This document shows positions 51,272 through 59,204 of a DNA stretch of 61,108 nucleotides, piece after piece; the first letter of the stretch is position 1; each line of letters begins with the position of its first letter. A program made the translations under genes and the position numbers. The DNA lies in the NCBI GenBank assembly GCA_023408815.1, contig JAEYJO010000051.1:1-61108 (forward strand). Direction: 5' to 3'. The DNA comes from Bacillota bacterium. GTDB lineage: Bacteria > Bacillota > Clostridia > Lachnospirales > Lachnospiraceae. A model generated the notes under the pieces. That model saw only the letters and a program-made list of their open reading frames with translations, ran no database searches and was not told the DNA's origin.

Positions 51272-52240
51272 ATGACAGAGGGTAAAGGTAATATAGAAGC
51301 GATATACAATAAGCCTTGGATACTGCAAAGGGCGGATCCGTATGTATACCGGCATGAGGATGGGATTTATTATTTTACGTCTTCTGTTCCGGCTTATGAC
51401 GGAATCGTGATTCGTAAGGCGGATACGCTGGCGGGACTGGCACGGACGGAGGAAGTTGAAGTGTGGCATATGCATGAGAGCGGAGTTATGAGCCATCATG
51501 TATGGGCGCCGGAGCTTCATTATGTTAATGGGGCCTGGTATATTTACTTCGCAGCGGGAGAGGCGGAGGCTGTTTGGAATATTCGGCCTTATGTGCTGGA
51601 GTGTAAGGATGCCGACCCGTTAACGGGTACGTGGACGGAGAAGGGGAAGATGGGGAGAGCGGATGAGGATGAGTTTTCTTTCGAGGCATTTTCTCTGGAT
51701 GCGACGGTGTTTGAGAATAAGGGGAAATATTATTATGTGTGGGCAGAGAAAGTGGGAGTAGGCAAGCAGATTTCCAATTTGTATATCGGCGAAATGGAAT
51801 CGCCCTATAAGCTTCGGACAGTTCAGGTGCTGCTTACTACGCCGGATTACGATTGGGAGAGAATTGGCTTCTGGGTCAATGAAGGACCGGCTGTCATAAA
51901 GAAGAACGGAAAGATATTTCTGACATATTCTGCTTCGGAAACGGGTGTTGCATACTGTATGGGAATGATGACGGCTGATGAAGATTCCGATTTGCTGGAC
52001 CCTTTGTCGTGGAAGAAGGAAAGACATCCGGTTCTTCGGACAAAAGAGGAAATAGGAATTTACGGTCCGGGACATAACAGCTTTACTGTGGATGAAGAGG
52101 GCAATGATATACTCGTATATCACGCGAGAACGGAAAGCGAGATTGCAGGCAATCCGCTTTATAATCCGAACCGTCACGCAATGCTCATGAAAGTGAAGTG
52201 GGACGAAGAAGGAAGACCGGTATTCGATTTTGTTGAATGA
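51272..52240 (+). CDS. Intracellular GH43 glycosidase
   Basis: About 322 residues from the ATG at 51272 (CAGGAG ten bases before; a GTG at 51263 is less likely). The five-bladed propeller family signs are RADPYVYRHEDG (catalytic base Asp), FSLDATVFEN (pKa-modulating Asp) and VNEGPAVIK (acid Glu), plus YGPGHNSF. No signal peptide and no extra domain. It is most likely an exo-acting arabinofuranosidase or xylosidase on imported oligomers. The next GH43 gene follows after 20 nt. Confidence 0.88.
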   Translation: MTEGKGNIEAIYNKPWILQRADPYVYRHEDGIYYFTSSVPAYDGIVIRKADTLAGLARTEEVEVWHMHESGVMSHHVWAPELHYVNGAWYIYFAAGEAEAVWNIRPYVLECKDADPLTGTWTEKGKMGRADEDEFSFEAFSLDATVFENKGKYYYVWAEKVGVGKQISNLYIGEMESPYKLRTVQVLLTTPDYDWERIGFWVNEGPAVIKKNGKIFLTYSASETGVAYCMGMMTADEDSDLLDPLSWKKERHPVLRTKEEIGIYGPGHNSFTVDEEGNDILVYHARTESEIAGNPLYNPNRHAMLMKVKWDEEGRPVFDFVE

Positions 52241-52260
52241 AAATAAGGGAGGTATGATAA

Positions 52261-53733
52261 GTGAAGCATGGGAAAAAGTTAATAGCGGTTGTGCTGCTGG
52301 CGGCGCTGACGGCGGGATGCGGGCAGGCGGAAGAGAATTTCGACGATATTCCCCTCATATCAGCGGAGGAGACGAGCGTATCCTTTAAGAATGTTTCCGT
52401 CCACGATCCGTCGGTAGTCAAATATGATGGAACGTATTACATATTCGGTTCTCATCTGGCGGCTGCAAAGTCTGACAATTTAATGGATTGGACTCTGATA
52501 GGCAGTGGGGTGACGAAGGGAAACCCGATCATACCGGATGCCGTAAGCGAGATGCCGGAGGCGTTTGAATGGGCACAAACTGACACTTTTTGGGCCCCGG
52601 ATGTGATACAATTGGATGACGGCAGATTTTATATGTATTACTGCAACTGCGAGGGAAGCTCACCCTTGTCCTGCCTGGGACTTGCGGTTTCCGATAATAT
52701 AGAAGGGCCCTATAAGGATTTGGGGATTTTCCTGAAATCCGGCATGGTGGGCGAGCCCAGTGAAAATGGCGACACTTATGATGCGACCAAGCAGCCCAAC
52801 GTAGTTGCCCCCTGCGTGTTCTATGATGCGGAAGGAAAACTGTGGATGGTTTACGGCTCTTACTCGGGAGGAATCTTTATACTGGAGCTGGATAAGAATA
52901 CCGGACTTCCTGCCGAATCGGGCTATGGCAAACAGCTGTTAGGCGGTAATCATCTTCGCATCGAGGGAGCGTACATACAGTATAATCCTGAGACGGAGTA
53001 CTATTACATGTTCTTATCCTTCGGAGGTCTGGCTGCAGACGGAGCATATAACATAAGGGTGTGCCGATCCAAGACGCCTGACGGGCCGTATTACGACAGT
53101 CAAGGTCAGGATATGATCGAATGCGCAGGTCCTGACGGAAGCTTTTTCAACGATAGGGCGGCAGAGCTTTACGGCGTAAAGCTGATGGGTAATTATAAAT
53201 GGACCTGGCACGAAGGAGAAAATGGGGAGAAGAGAAAAGGAATCGTCTCTCCGGGGCATAATTCCACCATTTACGATGAAGAAAGCGGAAGATATTTCAT
53301 CATTTTCCATGCCCGCTTCGAGAGCAAGGGAGAGAATCATGAGGTTCGCGTACACCAGATGTTCTTCAATGAAGAGGGCTGGCCGGTAATCGCTCCGTAC
53401 CGTTATGCAGGCGAGACTGCGGGTGAGTTTGAGAAAAAGGAGACAGCGGGTATATATAAAGTGATCAAGCACGGCCGTCAGATTACCACTCAAATGAAAG
53501 AATCTGTAGACGTTACCCTGCACTTTGATGGAACGGTGACCGGAGCCTATGAAGGAAGCTGGGAATTGTCGGACGGAAATCATCTGAAGATTACACTGGG
53601 TGAGGACAGCTATGACGGCGTGCTCTGCAAGCAATATGATGAGTTCGGAGAAAAATATGTAACAGGCTTTACTGTGCTGTCAGAAGATGGCGTAGCTGTC
53701 TGGGGAAGCGGGCTGGCAGCAGTAGAGGAATAA
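52261..53733 (+). CDS. GH43 lipoprotein, endo-arabinanase type
   Basis: A 490-residue protein starting with GTG after GGGAGG. Residues 1-20 are a lipoprotein signal with lipobox LTAGC, so it is anchored outside the cell. The GH43 propeller (about 40-375) has VHDPSVVKYDGTYYIFGS with the base Asp, NVVAPCVFYD, RIEGAYIQYN with the acid Glu and VSPGHNSTIYD. Residues 390-490 form a lipocalin-like or GH43 C-terminal beta domain (ITTQMKESVDVTLHFDGTVT in part). This layout is that of endo-1,5-alpha-L-arabinanases of the AbnB type, cutting arabinan at the surface. Confidence 0.88.
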   Translation: MKHGKKLIAVVLLAALTAGCGQAEENFDDIPLISAEETSVSFKNVSVHDPSVVKYDGTYYIFGSHLAAAKSDNLMDWTLIGSGVTKGNPIIPDAVSEMPEAFEWAQTDTFWAPDVIQLDDGRFYMYYCNCEGSSPLSCLGLAVSDNIEGPYKDLGIFLKSGMVGEPSENGDTYDATKQPNVVAPCVFYDAEGKLWMVYGSYSGGIFILELDKNTGLPAESGYGKQLLGGNHLRIEGAYIQYNPETEYYYMFLSFGGLAADGAYNIRVCRSKTPDGPYYDSQGQDMIECAGPDGSFFNDRAAELYGVKLMGNYKWTWHEGENGEKRKGIVSPGHNSTIYDEESGRYFIIFHARFESKGENHEVRVHQMFFNEEGWPVIAPYRYAGETAGEFEKKETAGIYKVIKHGRQITTQMKESVDVTLHFDGTVTGAYEGSWELSDGNHLKITLGEDSYDGVLCKQYDEFGEKYVTGFTVLSEDGVAVWGSGLAAVEE

Positions 53734-53770
53734 AGGAAGAAATAATAAAAATTAAAGGGAGAAGGTTGAA

Positions 53771-55279
53771 ATGGCAAGACTATTTATTAATGAGAAGAAC
53801 AAAAAAGGGCATATAAATGCTGAGATTTACGGGCATTTCTCGGAACATCTGGGACGGTGTATTTACGAAGGACTGTATGTAGGAGAGAATTCCGAGATTC
53901 CCAATGTAAACGGCATGCGGAAGGATGTTGTAGGTGCCCTTAAGGAAATGGGAATCCCGCTTCTTCGGTGGCCGGGCGGCTGTTTTGCAGACGAGTATCA
54001 TTGGAAGGACGGCATCGGTCCCAAGGAAACGAGAAAGAAAATGATCAATACCCATTGGGGAGGAGTAGTTGAGGACAACAGCTTCGGTACCCACGAATTT
54101 TTCGAGCTGAGTGAGCAGCTTGGATGCAAAACCTATGTAAATGGTAATGTGGGAAGCGGTACGGTCCAGGAGATGAGCGAGTGGGTGGAATATATGACTT
54201 TAGAAGGGGTATCCCCCATGGCTGACCTGCGTAAGCAAAACGGCCGGGAGAAGCCTTGGAAAATCGATTATTTCGGAGTAGGCAATGAGAACTGGGGCTG
54301 CGGGGGCAGCATGACACCGGAATATTACGCGAATCTTTACAGAAGATTTCAGACCTATGTAAGGCAGTACAATGCCGACAGGCCGATTAAAAAAATATGC
54401 GGAGGAGCTAATGTTGCAGATTATTTCTGGACGGAGGACGTGCTGAAGACCTGCTTTGCACCACCGCATCCCGATTTTATGCACGGCTATATGGACGGTC
54501 TCTCTCTTCATTATTATGTACATCCGGAAGGCTGGGAGGTCAAAGGCAGTGCTACAGACTTCGACGATAAGGTATGGTATAAGACGTTAGCGAAGGCGAA
54601 ATATATGGAAGAGCTGGTAACCCGTCACGGTGCAATTATGGATCAGTACGATCCCGGCAAGAAAATTGGAATGATTGTGGATGAATGGGGCTGCTGGTTC
54701 ACGGTGGAGCCGGGCACCAATCCGGGCTTCCTGTATCAGCAAAGCACTATGCGCGATGCTTTGGTAGCGGGCGTTACGCTGGATATTTTCAACAAGAACT
54801 GTGACAGGGTGCAAATGGCGTGTATTGCACAGATGGTAAACGTACTTCAGTCCGTAATTCTGACGGAGGGTGAGAAGATGATCCTTACGCCTACTTATCA
54901 CGTGTTCCATATGTACAAGAACCATCAGGATGCGGAACTTCTGGAAAGCTTCGTGGAAGGAAATGACATGGTCGGAGCGGAGGAAGAATATAGGGTGCCG
55001 CGCCTTAGCGAGTCCGTATCGGTGGATGCGCAGGGCTATGTGAACGTTACAGTGAGCAATCTGTCCATTTCCGAGGGCGCGCCGGTAGAAATGGTATTTG
55101 CGCAGCTGGAGCCCGCATCGGTTCAGGGCACTATTCTCACAGAAGAAATGCATGCACATAATACTTTTGAAGATCTTGACAGAGTAAAAGAAACTGAATT
55201 CACAGATTATACGGTAGAAGGAAGAACGATCCGCTTTACCGCTCCTGCGTGCAGTGTGATCAGTTTTCGTGTTAAATAG
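53771..55279 (+). CDS. GH51 alpha-L-arabinofuranosidase (2)
   Basis: A 502-residue GH51 enzyme: LLRWPGGCFADEYHW, acid/base Glu in GVGNENWGCGG, nucleophile Glu in IVDEWGCWF, and C-terminal beta domain. This is the classical AbfA/IabF-like form; no signal peptide. It is in one operon with the two GH43 genes (37 nt after the second). GAGAAGG precedes the ATG. Compared with the GH51 at 47537 the substrate loops differ, which points to a division of labour, for example 1,5-linked oligomers against branches. Confidence 0.94.
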   Translation: MARLFINEKNKKGHINAEIYGHFSEHLGRCIYEGLYVGENSEIPNVNGMRKDVVGALKEMGIPLLRWPGGCFADEYHWKDGIGPKETRKKMINTHWGGVVEDNSFGTHEFFELSEQLGCKTYVNGNVGSGTVQEMSEWVEYMTLEGVSPMADLRKQNGREKPWKIDYFGVGNENWGCGGSMTPEYYANLYRRFQTYVRQYNADRPIKKICGGANVADYFWTEDVLKTCFAPPHPDFMHGYMDGLSLHYYVHPEGWEVKGSATDFDDKVWYKTLAKAKYMEELVTRHGAIMDQYDPGKKIGMIVDEWGCWFTVEPGTNPGFLYQQSTMRDALVAGVTLDIFNKNCDRVQMACIAQMVNVLQSVILTEGEKMILTPTYHVFHMYKNHQDAELLESFVEGNDMVGAEEEYRVPRLSESVSVDAQGYVNVTVSNLSISEGAPVEMVFAQLEPASVQGTILTEEMHAHNTFEDLDRVKETEFTDYTVEGRTIRFTAPACSVISFRVK

Positions 55280-55289
55280 GCAGAAAAGA

Positions 55290-55562
55290 ATGGAAGAAAA
55301 TCCAAGGCGTATGTGCCGGAAATGTCTGACCGCGGATATGGACGAGAAGGAATATTTTGAGAACCTTCATATATATATTGCTAATCTCGATGGGGATATT
55401 AAGGCATCCCCGCCTTTGTATGAGGAAAGGCTGGCTGTCTGCAAGGGCTGTGATTTGCTTGCGGACGGCATGTGCAGAGCATGCGGATGCTATGTGGAGC
55501 TGCGGGCAGCAATGCGGAAAAAGGCTTGTCCATACGAAAAGTGGCACCCCGAAAAAATCTAA
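55290..55562 (+). CDS. Small cysteine-rich DUF6171-like protein
   Basis: About 90 residues with two Cys clusters: CRKC near the N-terminus and CKGCDLLADGMCRACGCYVELRA (spread as C-x2-C, then C-x2-C-x-C), ending CPYEKWHP. The pattern resembles a small zinc-ribbon protein of the DUF6171 type. The ATG at 55290 follows the GH51 stop by ten bases; another start at 55269 would overlap it by 11 nt. It is translated with the arabinosidase operon. Function unknown. Confidence 0.65.
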   Translation: MEENPRRMCRKCLTADMDEKEYFENLHIYIANLDGDIKASPPLYEERLAVCKGCDLLADGMCRACGCYVELRAAMRKKACPYEKWHPEKI

Positions 55563-55615
55563 ATTAATGAATTATTTTATTTATACACTAAATACTAAAA
55601 TATTTTAAGATAATA

Positions 55616-55644
55616 TTGAAATACATAGTGATGTATTGTACAAT
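55616..55644 (+). promoter_or_regulatory. Promoter of the sugar ABC importer with internal palindrome
   Basis: TTGAAA (55616-55621), 17-nt spacer, TACAAT (55639-55644). The spacer holds ATACAT-AGTG-ATGTAT (55621-55636), a perfect 6-bp inverted repeat that could be an operator. The leader to the start codon is about 157 nt. A TTGACA at 55741 has no good -10. Confidence 0.55.
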
Positions 55645-55807
55645 GTGAACATAAGAAAACCGCAAATAAAAGAAAAGCATACAAAGTGCTTAATCATGTG
55701 ATGGGTGCAAAAAGTAAAATTATATATTTTACTAAATTATTTGACAATTTGCGCAATTACAAAATCGAGTGATCCAATGTTTCTACTCAATTAAAGGAGG
55801 TAGGGAA

Positions 55808-57166
55808 ATGAAGAAAAAGTTATTGGCTACAATTTTAAGCGTTGCTTTGACAGCATCCATGTTAGCTGGCTGCTGTTCCAGCGCCGGCACGGGTGGAGCA
55901 GCCACCGGCGATGCGGCTCCGGAAGCGGTTACCACCGTAGGTGACCCTAACGGCACACACATGGAGATGTGATCCTTTGTTGAATTACACAATACGTTCT
56001 ATGCCAGCATGTTAGAGAAATGGAATGCTGAGAATCCGGATAGAACGATCGAAATCACATTTACTACATATCCTTATGCGGATATGCACACGAAATTATT
56101 AACATCCTTGAATGCAGGTACTGGCACTCCTGATCTCTGCGACGTAGAAATCGGACAGTTCCCTAATGTTGTAGCTGGTATGGATACATGGTTACATCCT
56201 TTGGATGATGCTTTATCACCCTATATTGCCGACTTGGTTCAGGCCCGCGTTGAAATTTATGCAGGTGCGGACGGCAAGCATTACGGAGCGCCCACACACG
56301 TTGGAGCTACCGTTATGTATTACAATGCAGAGCTGCTCGAATCTTATGGTATCGACTATACGACGATTAAGACATGGGATGATTCCGCAGCAGGCGAGAA
56401 GCTGAAAGAAGCTTCCAATGGCGAAGTTATGCTGACCTCCGTTGACACGGCAGGCGTTGACTGGATGTGGGTAGCAATGGCAGAGTACGGCGAAGACTGG
56501 ACCGGCGGTTTTGACGGTTCCGCAAACGTACAGCTCGAATCTGTTAAGAACATGCTGACAATGCAGCAGGGATGGCTGGATTCCGGTATTGCTATGGTAT
56601 CTCCCGACGGACACGTTGACTTTGAAGCCGGCTTCCAGAACATACTGGACGGCAACATCACTTCCTTCCCGAAGGCACTTTGGTACATGAGCCGTTTCCT
56701 CAACTACATGCCTGAAGAAGCTGGAAAATGGGCGTTAGCTCCCTGCCCGGTATTTGAAGAAGGCCAGCCTCGCTCCGTAGGTATCGGCGGTACAGGTACG
56801 GTTGTTACGAATCAGTCCGTAGATGCTGAATTAGCAGCAGACTTTATCACTTATGCGAAATGCTCCGAAGAAGGCGCCAGAGGAATATGGGAAACTTTGG
56901 GATTTGATGTGTGCAACAGCGCAATGTGGACAGATGAGTCTATCACACATGATCCGAACAACGAATATGTTAAGTTCTTCAGAACGAATCCTTACGACGT
57001 TCTTAACGAAGTAAAAGACGAAATCGGCAAGATCAGCGTTGTAGCTATCAGCCCGACGATCAACGAGCAGATGTGCAACGTTACATTGAACGATGTATTG
57101 GAAAATAAAATGGATGTAGATGAAGCGTTACAGGCCGCTCAGGATGTAATCAGCTTAGAAGAGTAG
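55808..57166 (+). pseudogene. Sugar ABC transporter substrate-binding lipoprotein, interrupted by in-frame TGA
   Basis: A family 1 extracellular solute-binding protein of about 452 codons. Signal peptide and lipobox LAGC (about residues 19-22) follow the ATG at 55808 with AAAGGAGG before it. The codon at 55970-55972 is TGA in a place where related proteins usually have Trp (context THMEM-stop-SFVELHNTFY); the same frame then runs open to 57166 with normal family sequence. So either one base changed TGG to TGA, the base is an error, or the stop is read through. An ATG at 56009 gives an unexported remainder. It heads the importer operon and should bind arabino-oligosaccharides. Confidence 0.85.
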
Positions 57167-57175
57167 TAACTACTG

Positions 57176-57215
57176 GGGATTGCTTAGGGAAGTAACTTCC
57201 TGGGCAATCCCTTTT
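57176..57215 (+). terminator. Intra-operon terminator-like hairpin after the binding protein
   Basis: GGGATTGC (57176-57183) pairs with GCAATCCC (57204-57211), followed by TTTTATG; a nested GGAAGTAACTTCC lies in the loop. Partial termination here would give more binding protein than permease, a usual ratio in such operons. Confidence 0.65.
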
Positions 57216-57248
57216 ATGTAATAGGGAAGTGCTCCTATTACATAAAAG
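57211..57248. repeat. Dispersed hairpin element, copy 2
   Basis: CTTTTATGTAATAGG (57211-57225) pairs perfectly over 15 bp with CCTATTACATAAAAG (57234-57248) around GAAGTGCT. Its 26-nt core (57217-57242) is the reverse complement of 22083-22108 at 25 of 26 positions. Confidence 0.6.
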
Positions 57249-57337
57249 ATAGATGCGCAGCTACGCGCGTAGAACAAAAGTTATATTTTATAAATTAATG
57301 GGTTAATGGGGTTGTTGGGTAAGGAGTGTGATTGCAT

Positions 57338-58234
57338 ATGAAATTTAAAAAGTTTTTTTATTCGCAGAAGGCGGCGCCCTATGTGTTTGTGCTGCCGTTT
57401 ATACTGAGCTTTTGTTTCTTTTGGATTTATCCCCTTTGCAGTACGATAACAATGAGCTTTCAGGATATTCTTCCTACGGGAACCGAATGGATAGGCCTGA
57501 AAAATTATAAGAAGCTGTTGATAGATACTACCTTTCACCAGGCGATTTTGAACAGTTTCCAATACATGTTGTTAACGATTGTATTGCTCATACCTTTTCC
57601 GATGGCGTTCGCGGTATTGATGGACTCCAGACTGGTAAAAGCAAAAGGCATATGGAAGGCTTTTCTTTATCTTCCGGCACTTACATCTGTAGTTATTTCG
57701 GGTACTTTATTCCGTTTGATGTTCTCTGAATACAGCACGGGGCAGTTGAACGTAATTACAAGTTTTCTCGGACTGGGAACCTTTAAATGGCTGAAAGTTA
57801 AAGCGACGGGACTTTTTGCCCTCGTATTGGTCTGCTGCTGGAGATGGACCGGCGTCAATATGCTTTATTTCCTGTCCGGTTTGAAATCGATCGACGGCGC
57901 GTTATATGAATCCGCGGAAATCGACGGCGCTTCCGGTTTGCAGAAATTCCGTTTCATAACAATACCTCTTTTGAAGCCGACCACTATTTACGTACTCACC
58001 ATCAGTATCTATGCCGGTCTGGCGATGTTTATGGAAAGCTTCATGTTATGGGCTGGTCCGGATTCACCGAACAACATCGGTCTTACCATCGTAGGATACC
58101 TGTATAAACGCGGTATTGCCAAGAACCAGTTGGGCTACGGCAGTGCGGTAGGTCTTGTACTTTTGGTAATTGCACTCTTTATCAATGTTATTCAGTTGGT
58201 GCTGAGCGGTACATTTAAGAAGGAGGAGAAATAA
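57338..58234 (+). CDS. Sugar ABC transporter permease (MalF/AraP type)
   Basis: About 298 residues from the ATG at 57338 (AAGGAG upstream). Six membrane helices begin at APYVFVLPFILSFCFFWIYP in part; the cytoplasmic EAA loop reads YESAEIDGASGLQKFRFITIP in part (EIDGASG core), which docks the ATPase. It is a CUT1 family subunit that pairs with the next permease. The ATPase gene is not in the window, so a shared MsiK-like ATPase elsewhere is implied. Confidence 0.92.
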   Translation: MKFKKFFYSQKAAPYVFVLPFILSFCFFWIYPLCSTITMSFQDILPTGTEWIGLKNYKKLLIDTTFHQAILNSFQYMLLTIVLLIPFPMAFAVLMDSRLVKAKGIWKAFLYLPALTSVVISGTLFRLMFSEYSTGQLNVITSFLGLGTFKWLKVKATGLFALVLVCCWRWTGVNMLYFLSGLKSIDGALYESAEIDGASGLQKFRFITIPLLKPTTIYVLTISIYAGLAMFMESFMLWAGPDSPNNIGLTIVGYLYKRGIAKNQLGYGSAVGLVLLVIALFINVIQLVLSGTFKKEEK

Positions 58235-58235
58235 T

Positions 58236-59120
58236 ATGGCAAACGTAAAATCCCCTTCATTCGATCAAATGGGTATGAGTAAAAAGAATAAAATATTGAG
58301 CGTTTTTGCTACGGGTTGGTACGTGCTGCTCTCCTTCATCATCGTATTTCCGATTTTTGCAGGATTGCTCGCTTCCTTCCGTCCCGGTCAGGAGCTGATC
58401 CGAAAGGGACTTAGCGTAGACCTGAATATCACCACGATGACGCTCGATAACTATATATATTTGTTCAGCGGCAATGTAGATTCGCAGAAATATTTCATGT
58501 GGTTCAAGAACAGCTTGATTCTTACGCTGATTTCGGTAGTGGGAACACTGGCAATCTGCTACCTGGTAGCCTATGGCTTATCCATGTATGAGTTCCCATT
58601 AAGAAGGCTTCTGTTCTTCCTCGTAATCGCTACGATGATGGTACCCTTTGAAATATTGATGCTTCCTCTGTATAAAGAGATGATTACATTGAAGCTGATC
58701 GACACCATCGCAGGAGTTGTGCTGCCGGGTATATGCGGTGCTTCCACCATATTCTTCTTCCGGCAGTATATGATAGGACCGCCTAAGGAGCTTTTGGATG
58801 CGGGACGCATAGATGGCGCGACGGAATACGGCATCTGCTTCAGGATCATGCTTCCTATTACAAAGCCGGCCTTCGCGGCAATGTCCATCCTCTGCGCCAT
58901 GGGTGCATGGAACAATATCCTCTGGCCGATGTTGGTATATAGAAGTGCCAGTAAGTTCACACTTCCGATAGGCCTTAATACTTTGTTAACGCCCTACGGA
59001 AACAACTACGATGTACTGATTGCCGGATCCATGTTCGGCATCATCCCGGTGTTTGTTGTATTCCTTTGCTTCCAGAAGTATTTTATCGATGGAATGACTG
59101 CTGGAGCAGTAAAAGGATAA
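58236..59120 (+). CDS. Sugar ABC transporter permease (MalG/AraQ type)
   Basis: A 294-residue CUT1 permease with six membrane helices; the EAA loop is LLDAGRIDGATEYGICFRI in part (GRIDGATE core), and the C-terminal segment YFIDGMTAGAVKG is typical of MalG/AraQ. The start codon lies one base after the stop of the first permease, so translation is coupled. Together with the binding protein it should import arabinan fragments made by the surface arabinanase. Confidence 0.92.
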   Translation: MANVKSPSFDQMGMSKKNKILSVFATGWYVLLSFIIVFPIFAGLLASFRPGQELIRKGLSVDLNITTMTLDNYIYLFSGNVDSQKYFMWFKNSLILTLISVVGTLAICYLVAYGLSMYEFPLRRLLFFLVIATMMVPFEILMLPLYKEMITLKLIDTIAGVVLPGICGASTIFFFRQYMIGPPKELLDAGRIDGATEYGICFRIMLPITKPAFAAMSILCAMGAWNNILWPMLVYRSASKFTLPIGLNTLLTPYGNNYDVLIAGSMFGIIPVFVVFLCFQKYFIDGMTAGAVKG

Positions 59121-59151
59121 TTACAATAAAAGCAATAAAACACTCCATTAC

Positions 59152-59202
59152 CTAAAAAGCTGCTGCATCTGCTGGAAACAGTATGATGCGGCGGCTTTTT
59201 AG
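59152..59202 (+). terminator. Importer operon terminator, used as intron target
   Basis: CTAAAAAGCTGCTGCATC (59152-59169) pairs with GATGCGGCGGCTTTTTAG (59185-59202), 18 bp including G-U pairs. The group II intron begins two bases further on. Confidence 0.85.
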
Positions 59203-59204
59203 CA

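Noticed and set aside
55741..55746. TTGACA as -35 of the importer operon
   Set aside because: No acceptable -10 lies 16-18 nt downstream; the promoter at 55616-55644 is better.
55970..55972. TGA read as Trp through a changed genetic code
   Set aside because: Trp is written TGG throughout the window and TGA serves as a normal stop, for example at the end of the intron RT gene and the chemoreceptor gene.
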